Of a DNA stretch of 11,041 bases, positions 1 to 7,590 are shown one piece after another. This DNA comes from an uncultured beta proteobacterium. GTDB taxonomy: Bacteria > Pseudomonadota > Gammaproteobacteria > Burkholderiales > Burkholderiaceae_C. The stretch covers positions 1 through 11,041 of the forward strand of contig CAIXMC010000077.1 in the NCBI GenBank assembly GCA_903920405.1, in the 5' to 3' direction. The position numbers and the translations under genes were made by a program. How positions within the stretch are numbered: the stretch's first letter is position 1; each line of letters starts with the position of its first letter. The notes under the pieces are model-generated. The model was not told the DNA's origin. It did no database searches and saw only the letters and a list, made by a program, of their open reading frames with translations.

Positions 1-630
1 CACGTTGATGATTTCAGCAATACCGCCTACCGCATTTTTCAGGACATCGTTGGCATGGGCAAAGGCTTCGTGCTGAAGAACATCGTCTCCCAATACTTCC
101 TGGAGTTTGTCATTGAGCACCACAATGAGTGAATCCACATTGGCTTCGAGTTCCTTCAACCCTTCGTTCGCATTGCTCATGCGGAGCTTGCCTTCAAATC
201 CAAAAGGCTTGGTGATCACGCCCACGGTCAAAATGCCTTTTTCACGCGCTACGCGTGCAATCACAGGAGCAGCGCCTGTGCCCGTCCCGCCCCCTAAGCC
301 TGCGGTAATGAACAACATGTGCGCACCCTCAATGGCCTCTTTGATTTCCTCAATGGCCAGTTCGGCAACAGCTCGTCCCTGATCGGGCTTGCTGCCTGCT
401 CCCAAACCAGTGGTGCCCAGTTGAATGATGCGGTGGGCAGGAATGCTGCTCAGGGCCTGCGCATCGGTATTGGCGCAGATAAATTCAACGCCTTGCACTG
501 CGCAGTCAATCATGTGCGCCACCGCATTGCCGCCGCCGCCGCCTACACCAATCACCTTGATGCGAGTACCTTGATTAAAAACTTTTTCACCGTAAATTTC
601 AATGGGTACGGTGCTCTCTGGGGTGGTCAT
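1..630 (-). CDS. ftsZ: Cell division protein FtsZ, N-terminal part (cut by window edge)
   Basis: FtsZ is the tubulin-like GTPase that polymerises into the cytoplasmic Z ring and recruits the divisome. The reading frame is open from the ATG at 630 to the window edge, giving 210 codons with no stop. Visible motifs are the glycine-rich nucleotide loop VIGVGGGGGNA (residues 26-36), NTDAQAL (54-60) and the tubulin signature GGGTGTG (113-119) inside TAGLGGGTGTGAAPV. KPFGFEG (141-147) and the NDVLKNAVGGIAEIINV stretch lead to the edge. The catalytic T7 loop, the C-terminal linker and the FtsA-binding tail lie outside. The start is supported by an AAGGAG Shine-Dalgarno site six bases upstream, the best in the window, and by the typical short N-terminal tail before the nucleotide loop. 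It follows ftsA after a 170-base spacer, so it may have its own promoter. Identification is from the signature motifs and is secure. Confidence 0.98.
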   Translation of the reverse strand, partial: MTTPESTVPIEIYGEKVFNQGTRIKVIGVGGGGGNAVAHMIDCAVQGVEFICANTDAQALSSIPAHRIIQLGTTGLGAGSKPDQGRAVAELAIEEIKEAIEGAHMLFITAGLGGGTGTGAAPVIARVAREKGILTVGVITKPFGFEGKLRMSNANEGLKELEANVDSLIVVLNDKLQEVLGDDVLQHEAFAHANDVLKNAVGGIAEIINV

Positions 631-636
631 AATGAT

Positions 637-642
637 CTCCTT
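637..642 (-). promoter_or_regulatory. Strong ribosome binding site of ftsZ
   Basis: The coding strand reads AAGGAG here, followed by a six-base spacer and the ftsZ ATG at 630. It is close to a perfect match to the anti-Shine-Dalgarno sequence. Several upstream genes in the cluster (murD, murC, ddl, ftsQ) instead have weak sites and appear to depend on coupling to the preceding gene. This fits the known need for much more FtsZ than FtsA or FtsQ per cell. Confidence 0.85.
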
Positions 643-659
643 GGTTTCAATGGACAAAA

Positions 660-687
660 ATAACACAAACTTACAAACGAATGGCAA
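660..687 (-). promoter_or_regulatory. Possible sigma-70 type promoter in front of ftsZ
   Basis: On the coding strand TTGCCA (687-682, five of six matches to the -35 consensus) is followed after 16 bases by TGTTAT (665-660, four of six matches to the -10 consensus). A transcript from here would start roughly 20-25 bases before the ftsZ ATG and keep the Shine-Dalgarno site. Dedicated ftsZ promoters are known in other bacteria, but this one is only a pattern match in an AT-rich spacer. The -10 element is weak. Confidence 0.35.
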
Positions 688-776
688 TACGAGTGGCGTG
701 ACGAATGGAACAAAAAAGCAAATCCTGACACCATTGCTTCGGCCCCGCCTGGCTGTACAAATGGGGGAACAAATGT
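677..776 (-). repeat. Four copies of a short octamer, NCATTYGT, upstream of ftsZ
   Basis: On the coding strand, CCATTCGT occurs at 684-677 and 708-701, CCATTTGT at 764-757 and ACATTTGT at 776-769. Within these, TTTGTTCC is also repeated at 773-766 and 714-707. The copy at 684-677 overlaps the -35 element of the candidate ftsZ promoter. They could be binding sites for a regulator or remnants of local duplication, or chance in an AT-rich spacer. The copies are seen directly; any role is inference. Confidence 0.4.
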
Positions 777-800
777 GGGAATATGATGGTTACAACATGG

Positions 801-2030
801 TTAAAAGTTCCTTCCAAACCAGTCTTTGAATCCGTCAAGGGCTGTTTGCATCCAGCCGTTTCTCTCTGCAGACTTTACACCATGCTGGCGTAACAAACGT
901 GCATCTTCGAGCAAACCCATCACCGTGGCAGCGTGCGGCTGAACGACCATGTCAGACAGTGCCCCTGTATAGCTTGGCACACCACGGCGTACCTGCGTCA
1001 AACAAATTTGCTCGCACAATTCGACCATGCCGGGCATGACGCAACTGCCGCCTGTCAGCACAATGCCACTCTTGAGCACTGCGCCAAAGCCAGACTCTCG
1101 CATGACTTCCTGAACCAGACGAAAAATTTCCTCCACGCGTGGCTCAATCACGCCGGCGAGCAGATAACGGCTGATTATCCGTGCGCCACGGTCACCTGAA
1201 CCGGGCACTTCAACCTGCGCATCAGGGTCAGCGAGCAACTGCTGTGCGTAACCGTTTTCCAACTTGATGTCTTCTGCATCTTGGGTGGAAGTGCGTAAAG
1301 CAGCGGCAATATCGCTGGTGATTAAATCACCGGCTATGGGAATCACAGCAGTGTGACGAATGGCCCCTTTGAAAAAAATGGCCACATCGGTGGTGCCTGC
1401 GCCCATGTCAACGAGTACAACCCCCTGCTCACACTCGTCTTCTGTCAAAACGGACAGACTGCTCGCGAGCGGATTCAAAATCAGTTGCGCCACTTCAAGG
1501 CCGCAGCGGCGAACACATTTCACGATGTTCTCAGCCGCACTGTGGGCACCCACCACGATGTGGACTCTGGCTTCAAGACGAACGCCGCTCATGCCAGTGG
1601 GGTCTTTGACCGCCTGCCCGTCGATGATGAACTCTTGCGGTTTCACCGCCAACAAACGCTGGTCATTGGCAATATTGATGGCCTTGGCAGATTCCACCAC
1701 GCGTGAGATGTCTGATGCCAAAACCTCGCTATCTTTCATGCCCACCACGCCATGCGAGTTTATGCAGCGGATGTGGCTGCCTGTGATGCCGGTATAAACA
1801 CGCGTGATTTTGCACTCGGCCATGGACTCGGCTTCTTTGAGCGCTTTCTGAATGCTGTGAATGGTGGCTTCCATGTTATTGACAACACCGCGTTTGATGC
1901 CGTGGCTCTTGGCTATGCCCAAGCCTGCCACAGAGAGATGACCATTGGGCATGACTTCGGCAACCACCACCATCACTTTGGCAGTACCAACATCCAAACC
2001 AACCACCAATTCCTTGAATTCTTTTGCCAT
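801..2030 (-). CDS. ftsA: Cell division protein FtsA
   Basis: FtsA is the actin-like ATPase that tethers FtsZ filaments to the inner membrane and helps recruit later divisome proteins. The 409-residue product has the usual family length. Its actin-fold motifs are in order: phosphate 1 loop GLDVGTAKV (11-19), phosphate 2 loop VDMGAGTTD (207-215) and adenosine motif VLTGG (324-328). The FtsA-specific 1C domain falls roughly at residues 85-165. The C-terminal end (about 393-409, ending KDWFGRNF) is a short amphipathic segment with aromatic and basic residues, matching the membrane-targeting helix of the family. The ATG start is backed by AAGGT seven bases upstream. It lies 23 bases after ftsQ and 170 before ftsZ, the classic order. 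Nothing looks truncated or broken. Confidence 0.98.
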   Translation of the reverse strand: MAKEFKELVVGLDVGTAKVMVVVAEVMPNGHLSVAGLGIAKSHGIKRGVVNNMEATIHSIQKALKEAESMAECKITRVYTGITGSHIRCINSHGVVGMKDSEVLASDISRVVESAKAINIANDQRLLAVKPQEFIIDGQAVKDPTGMSGVRLEARVHIVVGAHSAAENIVKCVRRCGLEVAQLILNPLASSLSVLTEDECEQGVVLVDMGAGTTDVAIFFKGAIRHTAVIPIAGDLITSDIAAALRTSTQDAEDIKLENGYAQQLLADPDAQVEVPGSGDRGARIISRYLLAGVIEPRVEEIFRLVQEVMRESGFGAVLKSGIVLTGGSCVMPGMVELCEQICLTQVRRGVPSYTGALSDMVVQPHAATVMGLLEDARLLRQHGVKSAERNGWMQTALDGFKDWFGRNF

Positions 2031-2036
2031 TGCGTT

Positions 2037-2041
2037 ACCTT
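2037..2041 (-). promoter_or_regulatory. Ribosome binding site of ftsA
   Basis: The coding strand reads AAGGT with about seven bases before the ftsA ATG at 2030. It sits in the 23-base spacer after ftsQ, at the edge of the second GACAATAAG repeat copy, so ftsA can be initiated independently of ftsQ termination. Confidence 0.6.
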
Positions 2042-2061
2042 ATTGTCTTTGTCTTATTGTC
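2039..2061 (-). repeat. Direct repeat GACAATAAG at the ftsQ-ftsA junction
   Basis: GACAATAAG occurs twice on the coding strand, at 2061-2053 and 2047-2039, offset by 14 bases. The first copy contains the ftsQ stop codon TAA (2056-2054). The second overlaps the start of the ftsA Shine-Dalgarno site. It probably arose by a small local duplication that lengthened the junction; no function is implied by the sequence alone. Confidence 0.6.
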
Positions 2062-2842
2062 GGCTGAAGGGCGTGTTATTGGCAAACGTTGTCGTCACAC
2101 CGTCCAGACGAATGGCATAACCGTCGGTGTGCCGTAAATCGACCGATCTCCAGTGCGCTGAAGTGCGCTTGTAAAGTGCATTCACTCCAGACATTGTTTT
2201 GAGAAACCGCTGTACTCTTGCCACCAGTTCTGTGACATTGCCGCTGCCCAACTCGATGGTTGTGCCAGCATCAAGCTGGGCATGCCAACTGCCACGCGGT
2301 GTGAGTTCTAGCTGTCTGATGTTCATGTTCATCGCTGCAAACACAGGCTGCAGCGTTTGGTAGGTCGCCCAGACCGGTGCACTTTGCGGTCCATACAGTC
2401 GCGGCAGAACGTCTTGATCGATGTCACCGGCATCGGCATCAAATACTTCACCAAAGCTGTTCAATAAACCTTCATCGCCTTCAGTGCCCCACAAGGCCAC
2501 GGGCTGATGTTCCTGCAACTTCACCTTGATGCGGTATGGAAAGTCACGCTTCACGACCGCCTGACGCACCCAGGGCATGGCTTCAAAGGCTTGTCGTGCA
2601 ACGTTCAAATCGAGTGTGAAAAATGTGCCTTGCAACCGTGGCATCACGTTGGCGCGCAAAGTCATGGCGTTGTAATGCGTCACATCACCCTCCACACGAA
2701 ACAGGCGAATGTTAAACATGGGCAAACGCACCGCCCAAGTGAGTGCCACGGCTGCCATCAGTAACAAGGCGAGCGCCAGCAACATCCTGCTCAATACATT
2801 CATCAAGCGAATATCAACAAACACTTGTGTTTCTGGTGTCAT
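2054..2842 (-). CDS. ftsQ: Cell division protein FtsQ
   Basis: FtsQ is a single-pass inner membrane protein that links early and late divisome components through FtsB and FtsL in the periplasm. The 262-residue product has a short cytoplasmic N-terminus and one hydrophobic segment (about residues 15-38). A POTRA-type domain follows (about 43-113, from [10 protein letters not shown] to [14 protein letters not shown]). The beta domain ends with the family-like [13 protein letters not shown] (234-246). The start chosen is the ATG at 2842, which overlaps the ddl stop as ATGA. A longer frame reaches 2887, but that would put 15 extra residues inside ddl with no ribosome site. No strong Shine-Dalgarno is seen at 2842, so coupling to ddl is likely. 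FtsQ is poorly conserved, so the call rests on topology, POTRA pattern and gene order between ddl and ftsA. Confidence 0.95.
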   Translation of the reverse strand: MTPETQVFVDIRLMNVLSRMLLALALLLMAAVALTWAVRLPMFNIRLFRVEGDVTHYNAMTLRANVMPRLQGTFFTLDLNVARQAFEAMPWVRQAVVKRDFPYRIKVKLQEHQPVALWGTEGDEGLLNSFGEVFDADAGDIDQDVLPRLYGPQSAPVWATYQTLQPVFAAMNMNIRQLELTPRGSWHAQLDAGTTIELGSGNVTELVARVQRFLKTMSGVNALYKRTSAHWRSVDLRHTDGYAIRLDGVTTTFANNTPFSRQ

Positions 2843-3789
2843 GATGTGGCGTAATCCAGGCTGGCACTGCGCAGCACCTGCATGCACAGCTCAGGGTAAC
2901 TCATGCCTGCGGCCTTGGCCGACATGGGAACCAGCGAATGACTGGTCATACCCGGTGATGTATTGATCTCCAACAGGTAAGGTGTGCGAGTCACGGCATC
3001 GACCATCACATCAACACGCGCCCAGCCACGACAGCCCAGGCTTTTGTAAGCACAGGTCGCAAGTTCTTGAATCTGTGCATCTTCAGCCTCGGGCAGACCA
3101 CTGGGCACAAGATACTCGGTGGTGTTGGTGAAATATTTGTTCAAGTAATCATAGTTGCCATCTTTGGCCTTGATGCGAATCACAGGCAGCGCAAGGGCAT
3201 CGTCTTGCTCGCCCAACACTGCGACTGTGACCTCATCACCGGCAATGAACTGCTCACACAGCACACGGGCATCCAGTTGGGCCGCCAAGGTGTAAGCAGC
3301 CTCGCACTGATCCGGGCTGATGACCTTGGACAACCCCAGGCTAGAGCCTTCACGATCGGGTTTGACCACCATGGGGCAGCCCAAGAGTCCTAATGCCGCC
3401 AAAGTTTCCTGTGGACTGTGAACTTGTTTCCAGTCGGGCGTGCGAAGGCCATCGGCACGCCAGATGTGCTTGGTCATGATTTTGTCAATGGCAATACTCG
3501 ATGCCATCACGCCTGAACCCGTGTAGGGAATTCCCAATAGTTCGAGTGCGCCCTGCACCGTGCCATCTTCACCAAACCTGCCGTGCAAAGCAACAAAGCA
3601 GCGGGTAAAACCCTCATTTTTCAATTCGCGCAGATCACGCTCAAAAGGGTCAAAGGCCTCCGCATTCACACCCTGACTGCGCAGGGCTTGCAACACGCCA
3701 CTGCCCGACATCAACGAGACTTCGCGCTCGTCCGATGCCCCGCCCATCAGCACGGCCACACGGTCAAAATTTATATCAAATTGGCTCAT
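2839..3789 (-). CDS. ddl: D-alanine--D-alanine ligase
   Basis: This ATP-grasp enzyme joins two D-alanines in the cytoplasm to give the dipeptide that MurF adds to the peptidoglycan stem. The 316-residue length fits the short DdlB type. Visible motifs are [16 protein letters not shown] (14-29) with the substrate-contacting Glu, [12 protein letters not shown] (69-80), the serine loop EGSSLG (147-152), YDYLNKY (213-219) and [15 protein letters not shown] (274-288). Magnesium ligands are expected at Asp260, Glu274 and Asn276. The start ATG at 3789 overlaps the murC stop by four bases (ATGA) and has no strong ribosome site, so translation is probably coupled. The gene sits between murC and ftsQ as ddlB does in E. 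coli. Symbol ddl is used; ddlB would be equally fair. Confidence 0.97.
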   Translation of the reverse strand: MSQFDINFDRVAVLMGGASDEREVSLMSGSGVLQALRSQGVNAEAFDPFERDLRELKNEGFTRCFVALHGRFGEDGTVQGALELLGIPYTGSGVMASSIAIDKIMTKHIWRADGLRTPDWKQVHSPQETLAALGLLGCPMVVKPDREGSSLGLSKVISPDQCEAAYTLAAQLDARVLCEQFIAGDEVTVAVLGEQDDALALPVIRIKAKDGNYDYLNKYFTNTTEYLVPSGLPEAEDAQIQELATCAYKSLGCRGWARVDVMVDAVTRTPYLLEINTSPGMTSHSLVPMSAKAAGMSYPELCMQVLRSASLDYATS

Positions 3790-5222
3790 AACGCACGCCC
3801 ATCTTGCATTGTTAGCTCTTTATTTTGTAGCATTTCAAGCACCTGACCACACACTGCCCCCATCGAACCTGCGCCCATGCACAGCACCACGTCGCCGCCC
3901 CTGGCGTTATCGACAATGGCCTGCGGCATGGCGGCGATGTCATCAACAAACACAGGTTCAATGCGCCCGGCCACCCGTAGCGCACGCGCCAGACTGCGCC
4001 CGTCGGCCGCCACAATGGGGGCTTCGCCGGCAGCATAGACTTCGCTCAGCAACACGGCATCGGCTTGCGCCAAAACTTTCACAAAATCATCAAAACAATC
4101 CCGCGTGCGGGTAAAGCGGTGGGGTTGAAACGCCAGCACAAGACGCCGATTGGGGAATGCCCCCCGCGCAGCTTGCAGGGTGACAGAGATTTCTACCGGA
4201 TGGTGGCCGTAGTCGTCAATCAGCTCAAAGATGCCACCGCCCTGACTGGCACGAAAAGAGCCGTAACGCTGAAAACGTCGCCCCACGCCCTTGAAGTGGG
4301 CCAAAGCATGCCATACGGCAGCATCGTCAATGTTGAGTTCCGCCGCTACGGCAATGGCCGCCAGTGCGTTTTGCACATTGTGCCGGCCGGCCAGGTTCAG
4401 TACCACATGCAAGTCGGGCAGCACCACGCCGTTGCGACGTTGAACGGTAAACAACATTTGCCCCCCCACAGCGCGAACGTCCACAGCACGCACCTGGGCA
4501 TCTTCGTCAAACCCGTAGCTGGTCATGGGGCAAGTCAAGTGCGGCACGATGGATCGCACTGAAACGTCATCGGTACACAAGATGGCATTGCCATAAAACG
4601 GCATGCGGTGCAGAAAATCAACAAACGCCTGCTTCAACCGCGCAAAGTCATGACCATAAGTTTCCATGTGGTCGGCATCAATGTTCGTCACCACAGCCAT
4701 CACGGGCGACAGGTTCAAAAACGACGCATCTGACTCATCTGCTTCCACCACAATGTGATCGCCCTGCCCTAACCTGGCGTTGGCCCCGGCGCTGTTGAGC
4801 CGCCCGCCAATCACAAAAGTGGGGTCAAGATGGGCCTGTGCCAAAACGCAGGCCACCAGGCTGGTGGTGGTGGTTTTACCGTGAGTGCCGGCAATGGCAA
4901 TGCCTTGTTTGAGACGCATCAGTTCAGCCAGCATCAAGGCACGCGGCACCACGGCCACGCGTTTGCTGCGAGCCGCTAAGACTTCGGGGTTATCGGCATG
5001 GACGGCGGTGGAGGTGACCACGGCATCCGCACCATTGACATGGCTGGCATCGTGGCCAATAAAGGTCTTGATACCCAAAGCCTGCAAACGCCGCAGCGTG
5101 GCACTGTCTGACTGATCAGAACCTGAGACGGTATAACCCAGGTTGAACAGAATCTCGGCAATGCCCGACATGCCCGAGCCGCCAATGCCTACAAAATGAA
5201 TGTGTGTGATGGCGTGTTTCAT
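3786..5222 (-). CDS. murC: UDP-N-acetylmuramate--L-alanine ligase (MurC)
   Basis: MurC adds the first amino acid, L-alanine, to UDP-N-acetylmuramic acid in the cytoplasm, using ATP. The 478-residue product shows the three-domain Mur ligase plan. An N-terminal UDP-binding Rossmann domain carries GIGGSGMSG (12-20). The central ATPase domain has the P-loop [10 protein letters not shown] (111-120), EADESD (160-165) and [11 protein letters not shown] (180-190). The C-terminal domain has DYGHHPVE (337-344) and QPHRFTRT (366-373). The N-terminal HIHFVGIGG and DYGHHP motifs separate it from MurD, MurE and MurF. The ATG at 5222 overlaps the murG stop as ATGA, and the stop overlaps the ddl start in the same way. 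In many other bacteria murB follows; here ddl follows directly, as in many betaproteobacteria and E. coli. Confidence 0.98.
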   Translation of the reverse strand: MKHAITHIHFVGIGGSGMSGIAEILFNLGYTVSGSDQSDSATLRRLQALGIKTFIGHDASHVNGADAVVTSTAVHADNPEVLAARSKRVAVVPRALMLAELMRLKQGIAIAGTHGKTTTTSLVACVLAQAHLDPTFVIGGRLNSAGANARLGQGDHIVVEADESDASFLNLSPVMAVVTNIDADHMETYGHDFARLKQAFVDFLHRMPFYGNAILCTDDVSVRSIVPHLTCPMTSYGFDEDAQVRAVDVRAVGGQMLFTVQRRNGVVLPDLHVVLNLAGRHNVQNALAAIAVAAELNIDDAAVWHALAHFKGVGRRFQRYGSFRASQGGGIFELIDDYGHHPVEISVTLQAARGAFPNRRLVLAFQPHRFTRTRDCFDDFVKVLAQADAVLLSEVYAAGEAPIVAADGRSLARALRVAGRIEPVFVDDIAAMPQAIVDNARGGDVVLCMGAGSMGAVCGQVLEMLQNKELTMQDGRAL

Positions 5223-6310
5223 TCGATGGTCTTCATGGTGATCAATTCCTCACAGGCTGCCACGATACGTTCGGTGGCATTTAATTTTTGCATCTTTTTG
5301 GCCTGTAGCCCTTGATGGATAAGCGTAGAGCGCTTCATATTTTGAAGCAAATCTGCCAAGTACTGCGGTGTCAATTGGGACTGCTGCACCAGATGGGCTG
5401 CGCCGTTGTCCGCCAAAAAACGCGCATTGCTGGTTTGATGGTCATCGACGGCAAATGGAAAGGGCACCAAGACTGCCGCAGCGCCCACGGCAGCAAGTTC
5501 CGTCACGGTGCTGGCACCTGCGCGACAAATCACCAGGTCGGCATCGGCAAAGGCTTGTGCGGTGTTGTCAATAAAAGGCGTGACCTGCGCTGTCACCTGT
5601 GCTGCTTCGTAATGGGAGCGCAAGGCTTCCAGATGTTTGGCGCCACTTTGGTGCAACACTGTTGGGCGCTGGTCAATGGGCAGCCGTGCCAAGGCCTGTG
5701 GCATCAATTCATTCAAGGCCTGAGCACCCAAACTACCTCCTACTACCAGAATGCGAAGCTGTCCCTCACGACCGGCCAGTCTCTGATCGGGCGGTGGCAC
5801 ATTTAAAAAAGCCTCTCGCAAGGGGTTGCCCACCCAGTGCGCGCCACGGATAACATTGGGAAAAGCAGTGAACACCCGATCGGCCACACAAGACAAAACC
5901 TTGTTGGTCAAGCCTGCGACAGAATTTTGTTCATGCAACACCAAAGGCTTGCCCAGCAGGACAGCCATCAGGCCGGCCGGAAAACTGACATAACCGCCCA
6001 TTCCCAGCACCACATCGGGCTTGATGCGGCGCAACACAAAGATGCTTTGCCAAAAAGCCTTGAGCAAACGAAGCGGCAACAGCACCACACTCACCCATCC
6101 CTTGCCGCGCAGCCCCCCAAAATCAATGGCCTCAAAGGCAAAACCTTGCGGGGGTATCAACTGACTTTCCATGCTGGGCTGGTGGGCGCTACCGCAACCA
6201 CCGAGCCAATGCACACACCAGCCACGTGCGTGCAGGGCTTTTGCCAACGCCAAGCCAGGGAAAATGTGACCCGCCGTACCACCTGCCATGATCAGGGCGC
6301 AGTGGCTCAT
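5219..6310 (-). CDS. murG: Undecaprenyl-PP-MurNAc-pentapeptide GlcNAc transferase (MurG)
   Basis: MurG is the peripheral inner-membrane GT28 glycosyltransferase that moves GlcNAc from UDP-GlcNAc to lipid I, making lipid II. The 363-residue product has two Rossmann-like halves. The N-terminal half has the G-loop [11 protein letters not shown] (10-20), FGGLRGKG (64-71) and [12 protein letters not shown] (126-137). The C-terminal half has [10 protein letters not shown] (191-200), [10 protein letters not shown] (263-272) with the UDP-GlcNAc-contacting Glu, and [14 protein letters not shown] (283-296). The loop after WLG (residues 38-46) looks about five residues longer than in E. coli. The ATG at 6310 overlaps the ftsW stop as ATGA and is preceded by GGAGG six bases upstream, lying inside the end of ftsW. 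It comes between ftsW and murC, the usual place. Confidence 0.98.
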   Translation of the reverse strand: MSHCALIMAGGTAGHIFPGLALAKALHARGWCVHWLGGCGSAHQPSMESQLIPPQGFAFEAIDFGGLRGKGWVSVVLLPLRLLKAFWQSIFVLRRIKPDVVLGMGGYVSFPAGLMAVLLGKPLVLHEQNSVAGLTNKVLSCVADRVFTAFPNVIRGAHWVGNPLREAFLNVPPPDQRLAGREGQLRILVVGGSLGAQALNELMPQALARLPIDQRPTVLHQSGAKHLEALRSHYEAAQVTAQVTPFIDNTAQAFADADLVICRAGASTVTELAAVGAAAVLVPFPFAVDDHQTSNARFLADNGAAHLVQQSQLTPQYLADLLQNMKRSTLIHQGLQAKKMQKLNATERIVAACEELITMKTIE

Positions 6311-7590
6311 AGGCGGCCTCCGTACATCAGAATGCGGTTTTCTCGGTCCACTTTGAGGACGACAGCCAGGGCAATCAGGTTAATCAGCACCGCAGATCCG
6401 CCGTAACTCATCAAGGGCAGCGTTAAACCCTTGGTAGGCAAGGCGCCCAAATTAACGCCCATATTGACAAGTGCCTGAAAGCCTATCCAGACGGCCACAC
6501 CCTGTGCCACCAGACCGGCAAACACGCGATCCATCGCAATCGCCTGACGACCGATGTGCATCATACGGCGCACCAGCCAGAAAAAAAGCACCATCACAAT
6601 GACCACACCGACCAGACCAAATTCTTCACCAATGACCGCCAGCAAAAAATCGGTGTGCGCCTCTGGCAACCAATTCAGTTTTTCAACACTGCCGCCTAAA
6701 CCCACACCATAAATTTCACCACGCCCCATGGCGATCAGGGAGTGGGTTAATTGGTAACCTTTGGTGAGCGCATACTCCTCGCTCCACGGATTCAGATAGG
6801 CCAAAATTCGGGCACGACGCATATCATCCATCCACACCATCAACGCAAACGCGCCTGACAAGACAAAGGCAATCAAAAAAAACATCCAGGCATTGACCCC
6901 GCCCAAAAACAAAATCCCCATGGCGATGACGGCAATCACCAAAAAAGCACCCATGTCTGTTTCGCCCAACAACAACAACCCCACAACGGCAACGGCCACA
7001 CACATCGGCCAGACCGCCTGAATAAAACGCTTGAGCTTGCTGTTTTTTTCAACCTGGCTCATGTCGTCTAGCTGTGCCATCTTTCGCACCATATAGTCAG
7101 ACGCATACAACACCACTGCAAATTTGGCCAATTCAGAAGGCTGAAAGTTCACAGGCCCCACACTGATCCAGCGCCGTGCGCCATTGACCAGTTTGCCAAT
7201 GGAAGGAATGAGCACCAGTGCCAACAGCACCAGAGAGACCATCAACAAGGGGCGTGCTGACTTTTGCCACACCGACAGCGGAATTTGATAGGCCAGCAGC
7301 GAGGCCCCACAGGCCAGTGCCAGCCACAGGGCATGACGCAACACAAAGTAGTGGTGCGTGTATTTGGAAAAGCGCGACATTTCCGGCAAGGCAATCGAGG
7401 AGGAATAGACCATGACCAGCCCCCACAGCATCAGCACCAACGAGACCCACACCAATTGCTGATCAAACCCCTGCACACGCGACGGAACGTCACCGGTCGC
7501 TGCAAATTGTGAAGACAACAGGTCGCCCGTGGGCGTACCCAAACGCCCAAACCATGCGCCTAACGATTCACGCAGTGCAACAACACTCAC
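6307..7590 (-). CDS. ftsW: Septal peptidoglycan polymerase FtsW (SEDS family)
   Basis: FtsW is the multi-pass inner membrane glycosyltransferase that polymerises lipid II at the septum with its partner FtsI. From the GTG at 7590 the product is 427 residues. A soluble N-terminal tail of about 44 residues is followed by roughly ten hydrophobic segments. Family motifs are [21 protein letters not shown] (136-156), NPWSE..KGYQ (267-280), and [17 protein letters not shown] (309-325). Asp314 in the last is the counterpart of the catalytic Asp of RodA and Fts[16 protein letters not shown] (385-399) follows. The GTG start forms a GTGA overlap with the murD stop and has AAGGGGG six bases upstream. An in-frame TTG at 7620 would add ten residues but lacks a comparable ribosome site. 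Position between murD and murG supports FtsW over RodA. Confidence 0.97.
   Translation of the reverse strand: MSVVALRESLGAWFGRLGTPTGDLLSSQFAATGDVPSRVQGFDQQLVWVSLVLMLWGLVMVYSSSIALPEMSRFSKYTHHYFVLRHALWLALACGASLLAYQIPLSVWQKSARPLLMVSLVLLALVLIPSIGKLVNGARRWISVGPVNFQPSELAKFAVVLYASDYMVRKMAQLDDMSQVEKNSKLKRFIQAVWPMCVAVAVVGLLLLGETDMGAFLVIAVIAMGILFLGGVNAWMFFLIAFVLSGAFALMVWMDDMRRARILAYLNPWSEEYALTKGYQLTHSLIAMGRGEIYGVGLGGSVEKLNWLPEAHTDFLLAVIGEEFGLVGVVIVMVLFFWLVRRMMHIGRQAIAMDRVFAGLVAQGVAVWIGFQALVNMGVNLGALPTKGLTLPLMSYGGSAVLINLIALAVVLKVDRENRILMYGGRL
6317..6321 (-). promoter_or_regulatory. Ribosome binding site of murG inside ftsW
   Basis: The coding strand reads GGAGG, six bases before the murG ATG at 6310, and encodes part of the last residues of FtsW (the Gly-Gly-Arg region). 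It supports the chosen murG start. Confidence 0.7.

Larger units (their letters stand above)
631..800 (-). other. ftsA-ftsZ intergenic spacer
   Basis: This 170-base gap is the only sizeable non-coding stretch in the window. It contains the ftsZ ribosome binding site, a candidate promoter near its downstream end, and four copies of an octamer of the form NCATTYGT on the coding strand. It has several T-rich tracts. I see no convincing hairpin followed by a T run, so no terminator for ftsA is called. No small reading frame with a credible start was found in it. Confidence 0.8.

Noticed and set aside
741..755. GC-rich patch in the ftsA-ftsZ spacer as a possible terminator
   Set aside because: The GGC/GCC bases can form only a very short imperfect stem and are not followed by a T run on the coding strand.
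602..829. Small plus-strand frame of 75 codons covering the ftsA-ftsZ spacer
   Set aside because: It overlaps the 5' end of ftsZ and the 3' end of ftsA on the opposite strand, has no evident ribosome site and shows no protein-like pattern. The spacer is better explained as an ftsZ leader.
2843..2887. Upstream extension of ftsQ by 15 residues
   Set aside because: It would lie inside ddl without a Shine-Dalgarno. The ATG at 2842 overlapping the ddl stop fits the pattern of the neighbouring junctions and gives a normal FtsQ N-terminus.
5837..6406. Plus-strand open frame of 189 codons opposite murG and the end of ftsW
   Set aside because: It lies antisense to two well supported genes with complete family motifs, and its product looks like low-information Gln/His/Arg-rich sequence.
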